NCBI GenBank assembly: GCA_019163335.1
Contig: JAFLKM010000053.1
Location: 62,001-126,000 of the forward strand
Source of the DNA: Desulfobulbaceae bacterium
GTDB lineage: Bacteria; Desulfobacterota; Desulfobulbia; Desulfobulbales; Desulfocapsaceae
DNA: 64,000 bases
Direction of reading: 5' to 3'
In this document: piece by piece, positions 52,410 through 62,900 of the stretch
How positions within the stretch are numbered: the first letter of the stretch is position 1
Layout: every line of letters begins with the position of its first letter
Made by a program: the position numbers and the translations under genes
The notes under the pieces: generated by a model
The model's database searches: none
What the model was told of the DNA's origin: nothing
Seen by the model: the letters and a program-made list of their open reading frames with translations, nothing else

Positions 52410-52856
52410 TTACTGATTCTGTAATTGCCAGTGCCCGTTTTCATCGCGGCACGCCGTACTGTACGTTCTTTCAGTCTTGCCATCAATGACGGCAATGATC
52501 TCTGCCTGTCTGCATGTGCGGCGTGACTTGGTGTCGGAATATGCAGGCTGGGGCTTTACCTCATAGGTGTTGCCGGTGTCCGGATTGCGCCAGGAGTTTG
52601 TTTGCCCGGAAACTCCTCGTTCATACGAATGATTAAGTTGCTCCCGGTCATATTTGTCCATTTCGTTGCCGACAACATAGCCAAGCAAAGTTCCCACTGC
52701 CGCCCCAATCAGGGTGGCCTCGGTGCTATGGCCAATGGCCTGTCCGGCCAAGGCGCCGCCAACGGCACCGATACCGGCACCGCTCTGGCCTTGGGTGGCA
52801 CAGGATGAGCTGAAGATGGTACTCAAAAGGAGAATGCTGAGAAACATTTTATTCAT
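52410..52856 (-). CDS. Glycine-zipper 2TM lipoprotein
   Basis: The 148-residue protein has a signal peptide with lipobox SSSC (Cys19), then a glycine-zipper pair (GAGIGAVGGALAGQAIGHST, then GAAVGTLLGYVVGNEM) of the 17-kDa surface-antigen type, and a C-terminal domain with two Cys in CRQAEIIAV and YSTACRDENGHWQ, which fits the RT0821/Lpp0805 family. It is probably anchored to the outer membrane. It is a single gene with its own terminator. Confidence 0.85.
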   Translation of the reverse strand: MNKMFLSILLLSTIFSSSCATQGQSGAGIGAVGGALAGQAIGHSTEATLIGAAVGTLLGYVVGNEMDKYDREQLNHSYERGVSGQTNSWRNPDTGNTYEVKPQPAYSDTKSRRTCRQAEIIAVIDGKTERTYSTACRDENGHWQLQNQ

Positions 52857-53150
52857 TTTACTGACCTCTTGTCTGTTCTACGTGTGGTTGAATTTTAACT
52901 GGTAGCGTTGGCATTATGCAGAATGACGGGTTGATTATTTCTCCCGATATTTGGGGTGAATTTATTTTTTTCAAGTACCAAAAAAGTAAGCATTCCTCAT
53001 GGGACTTGTCAATGCTTTTGTCTGAGGTGTTGGTTTGCATCTTCAGGCCTTCCCCAGGATGAATCCAGTGTGTTTGCGTGAATGTCTTTTTTATTAGTGA
53101 CCACGCCCCAAAGGAAGAGCGTGGAAGGGTTTGTCCCCCTTCTGTTCGTC
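52857..53150. other. Spacer between hemerythrin and lipoprotein genes
   Basis: About 290 bases without a gene. A short hairpin CCACGC/GCGTGG lies at 53101-53124, just past the hemerythrin stop, without a T-run. The rest is AT-rich. Confidence 0.4.
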
Positions 53151-53564
53151 TTATTCTATTTTCTTTGTGTGCGCCGTTGCGTAGTATGCTCCAAAGGCCT
53201 GGTCCAGCGCCAGAACATGGTTTTTTAACCAAAGTCCCAGTTCATTCTGGATGGCGTGAACAATGCTTGGGCTTAGGCCGTTTTGTTTGAAATCTTCGGA
53301 GATCTCGGTAAAACGTTTGGTGAAATATTGATGTTCCTGACGTTGTTCAGGAAGATCCGGATAGGAAGATTCCGTCATGTAATGCTCCTCCATCTGGAAA
53401 TGTCTGACAGCGTAGAACCCCAGTTGGGTGAGGAGGTTATCGATGATCGCCGGTGTCAGGCCTTTGCTGACAGCTTCACTGAGTTCATTGGTGGCGATGA
53501 AAAGGTGTTTATGTTGGGCATCGATCACTGAAATACCAATCTTGTAGTCATCTTTCCACTGCAT
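53151..53564 (-). CDS. Bacteriohemerythrin
   Basis: A 137-residue oxygen-binding di-iron protein. The four-helix bundle carries the ligands His18 (DAQHKHLF), His55 and Glu59 (HFQMEEHYM), His78 (EHQYF), and His116 with Asp121 (NHVLALDQAF). The length is normal for the single-domain form. In anaerobes such proteins sense or deliver oxygen; a detoxifying role alongside the exported SOD is plausible. Confidence 0.93.
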   Translation of the reverse strand: MQWKDDYKIGISVIDAQHKHLFIATNELSEAVSKGLTPAIIDNLLTQLGFYAVRHFQMEEHYMTESSYPDLPEQRQEHQYFTKRFTEISEDFKQNGLSPSIVHAIQNELGLWLKNHVLALDQAFGAYYATAHTKKIE

Positions 53565-53697
53565 GGGTCATCCTTTTGGACCTATGTTGCGCATTCTGAT
53601 GCGGTATCCGGCATCTCTGCGAAAAGAATATATTGAAGTGCTAAGCCGCTGTAAAAATAAAATAAAAGGATCAATTGATTGGCCTATTGCGGCATAA

Positions 53698-53749
53698 GGA
53701 GTCGCAACGAAATGAATGTAATTGGCCAAATTATTTCGTTACGACTCTT
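53698..53749. promoter_or_regulatory. Inverted repeat downstream of cbpM
   Basis: GGAGTCGCAACGAAAT and ATTTCGTTACGACTCTT form an imperfect stem with an 18-19 base loop, overlapping the last codon of cbpM. No T-run follows, so it may be an attenuating or stabilising hairpin rather than a terminator. Confidence 0.5.
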
Positions 53750-54050
53750 AAGTATTTTCATTGCGGCTCTGAAGTTCCATCAGTTTATCTAAAAGATCCA
53801 GGGCCAGGGCTGCGCCGGGGAGATTGACCCGAAGATCCTGCTGCAGGCGCAGGGTGATTTGAATCCGCTTGATTTCGCTGGCCCCAAAGCACCAATTTTG
53901 GGGGTTGTCACCGGCAGCAGGCGAGATAATCCCTTCATCGATCATCTCATGGATCATCTGGGCATTTATCCGGCACAGGGAGCAGCATTGGCGGAGGGAG
54001 CAAGAAATAGTTTCGTCAATGACCATGCAGGGCTGGGTGGTATCGGGCAT
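53748..54050 (-). CDS. cbpM: Chaperone modulator CbpM
   Basis: The 100-residue protein resembles CbpM, which binds the J-domain of CbpA and blocks it. It has a MerR-like helix-turn-helix start (LCRINAQMIHEMIDEGIISP) and the segment GASEIKRIQITLRLQQDLRVNLPGAALALDLLD, cut in two in the family as ASEIKRIQ and LPGAALALDLLDKL. AGGAGA precedes the ATG. cbpA lies immediately upstream, the usual pairing. Confidence 0.87.
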   Translation of the reverse strand: MPDTTQPCMVIDETISCSLRQCCSLCRINAQMIHEMIDEGIISPAAGDNPQNWCFGASEIKRIQITLRLQQDLRVNLPGAALALDLLDKLMELQSRNENT

Positions 54051-54157
54051 GATTTTTCTCCTGAGCCGTTATAAGAAAAGCCTGTCGCCGTTGAAAAACC
54101 TGGGGCGGGTTAAGAAATCATTGTGAAAGCTTGAAAATACTGTGACCTGCAAAGCGA

Positions 54158-55129
54158 TTATGACGAACTGGATTCCATTCCACGTCGCGGGTTCATTGGC
54201 ATGAGACTCGCCATCTGTTCATAGAGCTTTTTCTGGGCATCCGTTTTTGGTTCCGGGGTGACGATGGTCAGGGTGATATATTGATGCCCACTGTTGGTTG
54301 TGGAAGAGAGTCCCCGTCCTTTCAGGCGCAACTTCTTGCCGGCCTGCGAGCCGGGTGGAATTTTCAGATCCACGGATCCACCCAGAGTCGGAACCGTGAT
54401 CGTTGCCCCCAGTGCAGCCTCCCAGGGAGTGACGGGCAGGGAGAGGTGGATGTCACGCTTGTCGATGGTGAACAACCGGTGCGGGGCAAAGGCGATTTCC
54501 AGAAAAAGATCTCCATTTTTTCCCTGACCCATGCCTTGACTCCCCTGGCCTTCAAGTCTGATCTGCTGCCCTTCCATGATTCCCTTGGGGATGGTGAGGG
54601 AAATGCTGTGCGGGATTGTACTCACGCGGCCGTTTTGATCGACAACCGGCCTGCTGAGGGTGACGGTCTTCTGGGTGCCATGATAACTGTCTTCGAGGGT
54701 GATGACGATCTTGGCGTGGACATCCTGACCCCTGGCCTGAAATCCCTCATAGGGATGAAAACCACCTCTGGCATGAGAGGCACCGCTGCTTTTCCCAAAG
54801 AGTGACTCAAAAAAATCGCTGAACTGAGAGGCGTCCGTCTGGGTAAAGCCGCCGCCACTGAATTCAAAACCGGCATCCCAGTTGGGCGGCGGCTCAAAAT
54901 CCTGTCCGGCCTGCCAGTTGTTCCCAAATTTGTCATAGGCAGCCCGTTTTTCGGGGTCCTGGAGGACTTCATAGGCCTCGCCCAGTTCTTTGAATTTCTC
55001 TTCGGCATCATGGCTTTTATTGACATCGGGATGGAGCTTTCTGGCCAGCTTGCGGTATGCCCGTTTGATGTCGTCCTGGGAGGCGTCTTTTTTCAGATCC
55101 AGGGTCTGGTAATAATCCTTGAATTTCAT
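54158..55129 (-). CDS. cbpA: DnaJ-class co-chaperone CbpA
   Basis: A 323-residue J-domain protein that stimulates DnaK. The J domain (1-70) has LARKLHPDVNK with the HPD triad; a Gly/Phe linker (about 75-125) follows, then the two beta C-terminal domains (about 130-320). The zinc finger of true DnaJ is absent, so it is the CbpA type. It is co-transcribed with cbpM. Confidence 0.94.
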   Translation of the reverse strand: MKFKDYYQTLDLKKDASQDDIKRAYRKLARKLHPDVNKSHDAEEKFKELGEAYEVLQDPEKRAAYDKFGNNWQAGQDFEPPPNWDAGFEFSGGGFTQTDASQFSDFFESLFGKSSGASHARGGFHPYEGFQARGQDVHAKIVITLEDSYHGTQKTVTLSRPVVDQNGRVSTIPHSISLTIPKGIMEGQQIRLEGQGSQGMGQGKNGDLFLEIAFAPHRLFTIDKRDIHLSLPVTPWEAALGATITVPTLGGSVDLKIPPGSQAGKKLRLKGRGLSSTTNSGHQYITLTIVTPEPKTDAQKKLYEQMASLMPMNPRRGMESSSS

Positions 55130-55309
55130 TATGCTGTCCCTGTCTGGTTTTCAGGAAAAAAGAGGTGGCGCCCCTTTTTATTCAGCCGTTGAGGATACCA
55201 TAAATCCTTGAATGATCAGGACGGCTGTCTTGTTCTTAACTTGACACTTCTTTATGTTCCCGAATATTATAAACCTTGACCAGCTTAAAATTAAAGGAAA
55301 AAAAACAGG

Positions 55310-55834
55310 ATGAAAGAGATAGTTTTTCTCATTGGTTTTCGGGCCGTCGGGAAGACCACGATCGGGAAAAAGCTGGCAGATCGGCTTGGTTTTTCCTTTC
55401 TCGATACCGATGCCCTTATCTGTGAAAAAAAAGGAGCCACGGTCCATGCCATAGTCCAGTCAGAGGGCTGGGATGGCTTTCGCCGATGTGAGCAGGAAAT
55501 TCTGCAGGGGCTTGAGAGCTGCCGACGATGTGTGATTGCCACTGGCGGCGGGGCGATTCTCCACCAGCATCTCTGGACGGCGTTAAAGGAGCATGGCTAT
55601 GTGGTCTGGTTGACTGCAGATCCGGATATCATCTGTCAGCGTATTTACACTGATGCCAGTGTCAGTGAAGACCAGCGGCCCTCTTTGACCGGAAAAAGTG
55701 TGTGTGCTGAAATTCGTGAGGTTTTAGAGGTACGGGAACCCTTATATCGATCGGCTGCTGATCTTGTGGTCGATACCGGGTTGCTGGGAGTATCCGAGGT
55801 ACTGGATGATATCGAGAGGGCTGTCATGGCTTGA
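55310..55834 (+). CDS. aroK: Shikimate kinase
   Basis: Phosphorylates shikimate in the aromatic amino-acid route. The 174-residue P-loop protein has Walker A FRAVGKTTIGKKLA, the shikimate-binding FLDTDALI and GFRRCEQEIL, ATGGGAI, and a lid with RPSLTG. The Walker A lacks the first Gly seen in many members (GFRAVGKTT). It starts the aro/glg/gap plus-strand run, ahead of chorismate synthase. Confidence 0.93.
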   Translation: MKEIVFLIGFRAVGKTTIGKKLADRLGFSFLDTDALICEKKGATVHAIVQSEGWDGFRRCEQEILQGLESCRRCVIATGGGAILHQHLWTALKEHGYVVWLTADPDIICQRIYTDASVSEDQRPSLTGKSVCAEIREVLEVREPLYRSAADLVVDTGLLGVSEVLDDIERAVMA

Positions 55835-55970
55835 AGAGAGGCAACCTGGGAGCCCAGGCAGAACTTATGGATGGACCGCAGGTGATTGGTTCTATAAGGC
55901 TTATCATCTTGATTTTTCTTTAAAAAATCATAAACGAATACAAAAAAAGTTTCTTTCAAAGGAAAAAAGA

Positions 55971-57050
55971 ATGGCAGGAAATACATACGGCAAATTATTT
56001 AGGGTAACGACTTGGGGGGAATCCCACGGGACGGCTGTGGGCGCTGTCATCGATGGCTGTCCACCAGGAGTTATTCTTGATCTTGATGAATTACAGAAAG
56101 AGATGGATCGCAGGCGGCCTGGCCAGGGAGGGGCTGCCAGTCCGCGCAAGGAGCCGGACCTGCTCGAGATTCTGTCTGGAGTTTTTACCCCGACCGATGC
56201 TGATCTGCCGCGCACCACCGGTACACCAATATCGCTTATTATCTATAACAAGGATGCCCATTCCAAATCCTATGACAACCTGCGCGATATTTTCCGACCA
56301 GGCCATGGTGATCTGACCTATCTTTCCAAGTATGGCATCCGTGACCATCGTGGTGGCGGGCGCGCTTCGGCCCGTGAGACGGCAGCCCGGGTGGCAGCCG
56401 GGGCGGTGGCGGCACAGCTCTTGCGGCAGCACAATATCACGGTGCGTGCCTATACCGTTGCCCTTGGCGGCGTTCATGTGCAGCAGCGAGATCTCTCCCA
56501 GATTGAATGCAACAGCTACTACTGTCCGGACGCCGAGGCGGCCGTTAAGATGGAGGCGCGGGTGCAGGAGGTGCGTGCCCAGGGTGATACCTTGGGCGGC
56601 ATCGTGGAGATCGTTGCCACCTGTCCGGCAGGCCTTGGTGAGCCGGTGTTTGATAAGTTGGAGGCAGAGCTGGCGCACGGGCTGATGTCCATTGGGGCGG
56701 TGAAGGGCGTGGAGATTGGCGCTGGCTTTGCGGCTGCTGAAATGCTTGGTTCGGAGAATAATGATCCCATTAGTTCCTTTGGTTTTCTTTCCAATAATGC
56801 CGGCGGCATTCTGGCTGGTATTTCCAATGGGGCACCGTTGGTGATCCGGGTGGCGGTCAAGCCCATCCCCTCTATTTCAAAGGAACAGCAGACCGTTAAT
56901 CTGGCCAATGAGGCGGTGACCATCAGGGTTGGCGGACGGCATGACATTGCCGCCATTCCCCGGATCATTCCGGTTTGTGAGGCCATGGTTCGATTGACGC
57001 TGGCTGACCATCTGCTCCGGCAGATGGCGGTGGATTGTCACGGGGAGTGA
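55971..57050 (+). CDS. aroC: Chorismate synthase
   Basis: Makes chorismate, the last shared step to aromatic amino acids and (in futalosine organisms) menaquinone. The 359-residue protein opens MAGNTYGKLFRVTTWGESHG and carries GGGRASARETAARVAAGAV and RVGGRHDIAAIPRIIPVCEA. The frame is open much further upstream over aroK, but the ATG after AAAGGAAAA is at the conserved N-terminus. glgA follows 6 bases later. Confidence 0.96.
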   Translation: MAGNTYGKLFRVTTWGESHGTAVGAVIDGCPPGVILDLDELQKEMDRRRPGQGGAASPRKEPDLLEILSGVFTPTDADLPRTTGTPISLIIYNKDAHSKSYDNLRDIFRPGHGDLTYLSKYGIRDHRGGGRASARETAARVAAGAVAAQLLRQHNITVRAYTVALGGVHVQQRDLSQIECNSYYCPDAEAAVKMEARVQEVRAQGDTLGGIVEIVATCPAGLGEPVFDKLEAELAHGLMSIGAVKGVEIGAGFAAAEMLGSENNDPISSFGFLSNNAGGILAGISNGAPLVIRVAVKPIPSISKEQQTVNLANEAVTIRVGGRHDIAAIPRIIPVCEAMVRLTLADHLLRQMAVDCHGE

Positions 57051-57056
57051 GTTGTC

Positions 57057-58913
57057 ATGAACAAGAAGAAAAAAATCGTCCCCATTTCTTCTCAGGGGGG
57101 TGAATTGCCAGCCAATGCAGGGGCTGCGTCCAGCCGGCCTTCCCTTCGCACCATTTGGATGTTGACCCGCGAGTATGGCAATCTGGCCGGAGCCGGCGGT
57201 GTGAAAGATGTCGCCATGCAACTGGCCAAGGCCCTGGCGAACGCGCAGGCCACGGACGGCCCAGTGTCGCACGGTCCAGGGATGGACAAAGAGCGACCGC
57301 AGGCCACGGACGGCCCAGTGTCGCACGGTCCAGGGATGGACAAAGGGCGACCGCAGGCCACGGACGGTTTAGTGTCAAACGCATCAGGGTTGGAGCGGTA
57401 CTCTGTAAGCGTTGTCATGCCGCGTTATGGGTTTATGGAGCCCGCCGCCCTGGGATTCAGTCTGTTGGTTGATCCTGAGGATCCAAGCCGGACCCTGGAA
57501 TATGAAGTGGATTTGAATTATGTGCACATGGAGCGCCGGGAAAAGGTGCGGGTATGGACGGCAACGATTGAGAAGGTGCAGCTGTTTCTCCTCGAGGCGG
57601 ACCGTTTTGCCGAAAAGACTGCTGTCTATGCCTACACCGCACCGGATGAGGCCACAAATCCGGCCCATAGGACAAGCTCGGGGCATGTTGATTACTTTGC
57701 CATGAATATCCTGCTTCAGAAAGGGGCGCTGGACCTGATGCTGCTCCTTGGTGTCCGGCCGGATATTATCCACTGCCATGATGGCCATACCGCCGTGCTG
57801 CCGGCGATGCTCAGGGAGAATAGCGGGGTGCGGCATTTCTTTCGGGGGACGGGGACGGTGGTGACCATCCACAATGCGGGCCGGGGATACCATCAGGAGG
57901 TGGCGGATCTTTCCTTTGCCCACGCCAGTACCGGGTTGCCCTGGAAGGTTATTATGCACAACCGTCTGGTGGACTGCTTTGATCCTTTTCTGGCGGCGGC
58001 TCCCTATGCGGTAATGAATACGGTCAGTGAACAGTATGGTCGTGAGCTGCAGGAGACGGACGATGACACGTTGACCGGCTGGCTTGGTCACACCCTGCTG
58101 GAGCGGGGAGTGATACTGCATGGCGTGACTAACGGCATTGATCCCACCGAGTTTGATCCGCAGGACAGTGGCAGGAGCGGCATTGATGCCCCGTTCAGTC
58201 CCCTTGCGAATGGTGATTTAGCCGGAAAACGTGCCTGTAAGGAGATTCTTTTGCGGGAACTTGCCGGAGACCAGCATGTCTCTGGTATTATCCCCATCGG
58301 TTCCCTTGATTTTCGGCCTGATCTGCCTCTTTTTACCTTTATCGGCAGGCTGAATGAGCAGAAGGGGGTGGGCGTTCTGCTTGCTGCCTTGCGCGGGCTT
58401 CTGCAGGAAAGTGCCAAAGAGAAGTGGGAGTTCCAGTTTTTGCTGCTGGGCAGTGGCGGTCATGATGAAGAGCGGGATTTGGCCGCGCTGGCCAGAAAAA
58501 AAGAGCATCGGGGGCGGATCTGTTTCTTGAAGAGTTTCAACCCGCAACTGGCCAACCGGATCTATGCCGCCGGAGATTTCTTTCTTATCCCATCCCGCTA
58601 TGAACCTTGTGGCTTGACTGATTTTATTGCCCAGCTTTTTGGCAATCTGCCCATTGTGCACCATGTTGGCGGGTTGGTGAAGGTGGTGGACGGGGAGACT
58701 GGGTTTTCGTATCGGCAGCATTCACCGGCGGCCTTGAGTGCGGCGATCCAACGGGCCATGGCCCTGTATCATGATGATCCGCCCAGAATCAGGGTGATGC
58801 AGCGTCAGGCGGTTGCCTGCATCCATGAAAGGCATACCTGGCAGAAGGTGATGAATCAGTATCTGCAACTGTATATGAAAGCAAGACAAGGGATACATAC
58901 GGGCAAAGAATAA
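57057..58913 (+). CDS. glgA: Glycogen synthase with an in-frame repeat insertion
   Basis: A GT5-family enzyme that adds glucose from ADP-glucose (or UDP-glucose) to glycogen. The 618-residue protein has the N-terminal Rossmann half starting TREYGNLAGAGGVKDVAMQL and the C-terminal half with FTFIGRLNEQKGVGVLLAAL and PSRYEPCGLTDFIAQ (conserved Glu). Between helix 1 and the next strand, residues 64-108 are a tandem repeat of an 18-residue unit (QATDGPVSHGPGMDK...), foreign to the family and encoded by a 54-bp DNA repeat. It should form a surface loop. The gene sits between aroC and gapA. Confidence 0.9.
   Translation: MNKKKKIVPISSQGGELPANAGAASSRPSLRTIWMLTREYGNLAGAGGVKDVAMQLAKALANAQATDGPVSHGPGMDKERPQATDGPVSHGPGMDKGRPQATDGLVSNASGLERYSVSVVMPRYGFMEPAALGFSLLVDPEDPSRTLEYEVDLNYVHMERREKVRVWTATIEKVQLFLLEADRFAEKTAVYAYTAPDEATNPAHRTSSGHVDYFAMNILLQKGALDLMLLLGVRPDIIHCHDGHTAVLPAMLRENSGVRHFFRGTGTVVTIHNAGRGYHQEVADLSFAHASTGLPWKVIMHNRLVDCFDPFLAAAPYAVMNTVSEQYGRELQETDDDTLTGWLGHTLLERGVILHGVTNGIDPTEFDPQDSGRSGIDAPFSPLANGDLAGKRACKEILLRELAGDQHVSGIIPIGSLDFRPDLPLFTFIGRLNEQKGVGVLLAALRGLLQESAKEKWEFQFLLLGSGGHDEERDLAALARKKEHRGRICFLKSFNPQLANRIYAAGDFFLIPSRYEPCGLTDFIAQLFGNLPIVHHVGGLVKVVDGETGFSYRQHSPAALSAAIQRAMALYHDDPPRIRVMQRQAVACIHERHTWQKVMNQYLQLYMKARQGIHTGKE
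57246..57378. repeat. 54-bp tandem repeat (minisatellite) inside glgA
   Basis: Two full units (57246-57299 and 57300-57353) differ at one base (GAG versus GGG), and a third unit is partial (to about 57378). The unit is GC-rich, a multiple of three, and free of stop codons in several frames on both strands. It contains GGTCCAGGGATGG and CGACCG. Confidence 0.92.
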
Positions 58914-58950
58914 TTTGCTGATCGATAACTGCTATTTAAGGAGACTGGAC

Positions 58951-59955
58951 ATGACGGTAAAAATTGGGATTAATGGTTTTGGGCGTATCGGCAGGAATAT
59001 CTTTCGGGCGATCAGCAAAGACCCCGCCTTTGCTGATGTCGAGGTTGTGGCCATCAATGATCTGACCGACAATGCCACCCTTGCTCACCTGCTGCAGTAT
59101 GATTCGATCATGGGGACGTATGAAAAGAAGGTGGAAAGTGATGACAAGGGCCTCTATATCGATGGTCATCATATTGTGGTGACCAGTCACCGGAGTCCGG
59201 CGGATATTCCCTGGGGAAAGATGGGGGTCGAGTATGTGGCCGAATGTACAGGCATCTTTCGCGACAGCGATTCCCTCAAGGTTCATATCGATGCCGGTGC
59301 CAGCAAGGTGATCCTGTCGGCGCCGGCCAAGGGCAATGTCAAAACCTTTGTCATGGGGGTGAATGAGGAGGAGTACGACCCAACCCTGCATCATGTGGTG
59401 TCCAATGCCTCCTGTACCACCAACTGCCTGGCCCCGGTGGCGCGGGTCATCCTGGACAATTTCGGAATTCAGCGGGGTCTGATGACCACGATCCATGCCT
59501 ATACCGGCGATCAGCGTCTTCTTGATTTTCCCCATTCAGATCTGCGCCGGGCGCGGGCCGCAGGGCTTTCCATGATTCCCACCAAGACCGGGGCGGCGGC
59601 GGCGGTGGCCCTTGTCATTCCAGCCCTGAAGGGCAAGTTTGACGGCCTGGCGGTGCGGGTGCCCACTCCCAATGTCTCCCTTGTGGATGTGGTTATGGAG
59701 GTGGAGAGGGCGACCACGGTGAGTGAGGTGAATCAGGCCCTGCAACAGGCCGCGAACCGTTATCTTGGGTATACTGATCTGCCCCTGGTCTCCATTGACT
59801 TTAAGGGAGATTCCCATTCATCCATTGTTGACGCACAGTCCACCAAGGTCATCGGCACCACGGTCAAGGTGATGAGCTGGTATGATAATGAGTGGGGCTA
59901 TTCCAACCGGATGCTGGATTTGATCCTCCATATGGAGGCCAATAAGGCATTATGA
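58951..59955 (+). CDS. gapA: Glyceraldehyde-3-phosphate dehydrogenase, type I
   Basis: The glycolytic/gluconeogenic NAD-linked GAPDH. The 334-residue protein has the N-terminal KIGINGFGRIGRNIFRA NAD motif, the active-site SNASCTTNCLAPVARVI (Cys nucleophile), and the C-terminal SWYDNEWGYSNRMLDL. The chosen ATG follows AAGGAGA; the upstream extension is not conserved. It ends with TGA overlapping the ATG of the next gene (ATGA). Confidence 0.96.
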   Translation: MTVKIGINGFGRIGRNIFRAISKDPAFADVEVVAINDLTDNATLAHLLQYDSIMGTYEKKVESDDKGLYIDGHHIVVTSHRSPADIPWGKMGVEYVAECTGIFRDSDSLKVHIDAGASKVILSAPAKGNVKTFVMGVNEEEYDPTLHHVVSNASCTTNCLAPVARVILDNFGIQRGLMTTIHAYTGDQRLLDFPHSDLRRARAAGLSMIPTKTGAAAAVALVIPALKGKFDGLAVRVPTPNVSLVDVVMEVERATTVSEVNQALQQAANRYLGYTDLPLVSIDFKGDSHSSIVDAQSTKVIGTTVKVMSWYDNEWGYSNRMLDLILHMEANKAL

Positions 59956-62900
59956 CAGAGGACGAGCACCAGAAGCAAGGGCAGCAACTCCAAGTTTCCG
60001 GCGAGAAGAGCTTGTTAACCACAACAGAGATTGAATCCGACGCCCTGAAGGCCAATCTGGCGGAGACGGCCGGAACGGTTGTCATTGATCCTGAACTGCA
60101 GGTTCTTCTCGATATTGTTGCAGGCTTTAAGGGTATTCATTCAACCCTGGAGCATCTCCTCTATGAGATCTGTCATCCCTATCGCAACTGGGGCTTGTTG
60201 ATCCCCCAACTGCGCAGCTTTTGCCTGAAAAACAGCAGTTACTATCAGCGCCATGAACAGGGGCCGCAGGCCTTTACCCTGCTTACGGGGCTGTTCTTGC
60301 AGGCCCTGAGCGATTCGGTGAAAAAGGAGACCCTGCTCATCCAGATTATCGAGGCACAGCTGGCCTGGGTGGAGAAATTGCTGTCACTCTTGAATACATC
60401 TGATCTGGAGCGGTTTGGCCCGGCCATCAATGAGTATTTTGACCGGCTGGCATCCTTTGATGCAAACGATCCGACGATCATGATGTTTATTACCCAGGGT
60501 CAGCATCCGATGAAAAAGCTGGGCCAGCGGCTTCTTGCCTTTTATCCGGAGCGTGCCCGGGAGTCACCGGCGCCGATCGCCTTCGATTATCGACCGGCAT
60601 GTAAGCTCATGCGCATTATCCTTGATCGCAATTACGATTACTGGCTTCAGGAGGATGATCCTCTGCCCTGGTTTCTTGGCCGTTGCGGGGTGATGTGTGA
60701 GGACTTTCGTTCCGGCCAGCTTTTTGCGGCCATCTCCCATGATGTCATGCGCCGTCATAAAGAGCAGTTGGCGACCATTGATATTGAGTCTGATCCCTAC
60801 AAAGGGCTGGAGGAGATTCTCAGTCTGCCGGCCCATGTGGATATTGTCCGGCTCTATAAGGAGATTCCCACCCGTCTGGCCTGCGCTGATGCGGGCGAGG
60901 CAGCGGAGGGAAAGGCGGCGGCCGAGGGAAGAGAGTCGGAAAATCGTTTTGTCGAAAATCAGAAGCTGCTCTTTCTCTTCCGGATCATGGACACCAAGGG
61001 GCTCTATCTGATCCATGAAGAGACCCTGCGCGAGATCAACCGCAGTCTGGTGCAGCTCATCCGGCAGCAGAGCTTTGAAGAGATCGAGCAGTTTCTTCTC
61101 ACCACCTTTCAGCTTCTGCGGGCAAATGTCCGTAAATTTCCCCACACCTCCCTGCAGTGTATTCAGGTGCTGGGCGGGGAGGTCTTTGACCGGGGCAAGA
61201 GCCGCATGGTGGAAGCCTTTCTCTGGGAAGTGGTTCGTTTCGGTTTCCAGTACGCCAATGTCATGGGGGTGGATGAAGACTGGCAGCCCCTGACCAATCC
61301 TGCCCATCTCGCCAATATCCGGGTCTGGCTCAACCTGATCATGCAGGAGCCGAAGTGGTGTTCCACCCTTTTTTCAGCCCTGATCATCAACCTGAAGCTG
61401 ACCGGCACCTGTGTCAAGGATACCGATCTCTTCCAACGGGATATCACTCAGCTGCTCAATCATCCCATTGAGCCCATTTATAATCTGGCCAAGCAGTTTA
61501 CCAAGCTGATGCCGGTCTTCTTTAACGAGATCGGCGCAGAGGGTGAATTGCGCGACGTGTCCACTGAGCTTGATGAGATCCACAAGCGCCGCGATGTGCT
61601 GATTCATTTCCTGCGCAAGCAGAGCCATGTCGAGAGTTCCAATCTCATCGTCGGTTTTATCCAGGCCATCTTGTTGTTCTGGAAGACAAAAAAGAAGGAG
61701 CTGCTTCTGCCGTTTCTGCCCGAGGAGGTCTATGCGGAGGTTTCTCTCAGCGGACCTTTCATCGATGACCAGCATATCCTCGCCCTGCGGATCTTTGAGC
61801 AGCTTCAACTGCACAGCATGAATGATCTGCTGTCCTGGAACCGGGAGGAGCGGCAGCGCTACCTGGAGGCCCAGACTGACCTGCCAGTGGCGGAAAGACG
61901 GCGTTTTGACCTGCTGGTGCAGATGTTCAAGCTCCTCCATCAGAAATATAACCTCGGCTTCCAGGAGCTTCGCTCAGAGTTGCTGCAGGCCGCCCAGGAA
62001 GGCTTCCCGGAGATGGAGGCCCTGCTCGTCAAGCTTGAATATTGTGATACGGAAGGGTGCTTGACCGCGTTGCTCAACACCCTTGAGGGCTTAAAGGAGA
62101 TCATCCTTTCCCCTGAGCATTTTCCGGCCCGCGAAGATATTTATTATAAACGGCACATTGCCGTCGATATCCCTTCAGTCTATGGCAAGTACGCAGAACG
62201 GAAGTTTGACAGCCTGGGCCTGACCTTCCGCCTTGAGAATCTGGCCAATCTCTATCTCGAAAAACTTCCCGAAACTGTCAACCTCTCCTTTATCACCGAG
62301 GTCACCTTTACCCGGATTGTCAAGTGTCTGGAGCTGTTTATGCAGGCTCTGCGGGTGGATGGAATCTCTTCCCGACGCCTTGATACCTATATGCTGCTGC
62401 TGCGTAGTTCACTCAGGATCAAACGTTTCTCTTATACCCAGTACCTTGACATCTTTCGTGGACTTTCCGAAGGGGTCAAGGACATCATTTATTCTTTTTA
62501 CACCAATATCCATCAAAATAATCTGTCCATCATCATTCCCCAGATCGGCGAGAATAATCTGCTCACCAAGTATCGTTCGCAGTGGGATGACAAGGAGATG
62601 GTGAATACTGTTCACCGCCTGTCCGAATCCTTTCTCCGTGATTTGATCGCCTCGACCTTTGGCCTGCAGCACCTGGATAATTTCATCACCCGGATTATCG
62701 GCACCCTGGAGAACCAGAAGGATATCCTTGATCAGCGGCGCCTGGATCTACTCATGACCTACAATCCGGAAAAGGCAATCTCGCTTGTTCATCGGGTGAC
62801 CCCGGAGACCCATGACTTGATTCATCTGGGCAATAAGGGGTATAATTTAGTTACGCTCTATGATGACCATATCCCCATCCCCCCGGCCTTTATCATCACC

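Noticed and set aside
57246-57378. CRISPR-like array
   Set aside because: The units are directly adjacent with no spacers and lie inside a coding gene.
57055-57418. Several overlapping minus-strand frames through the glgA repeat
   Set aside because: They are open only because the 54-bp unit lacks stops in most frames; none has a start site or conserved sequence.
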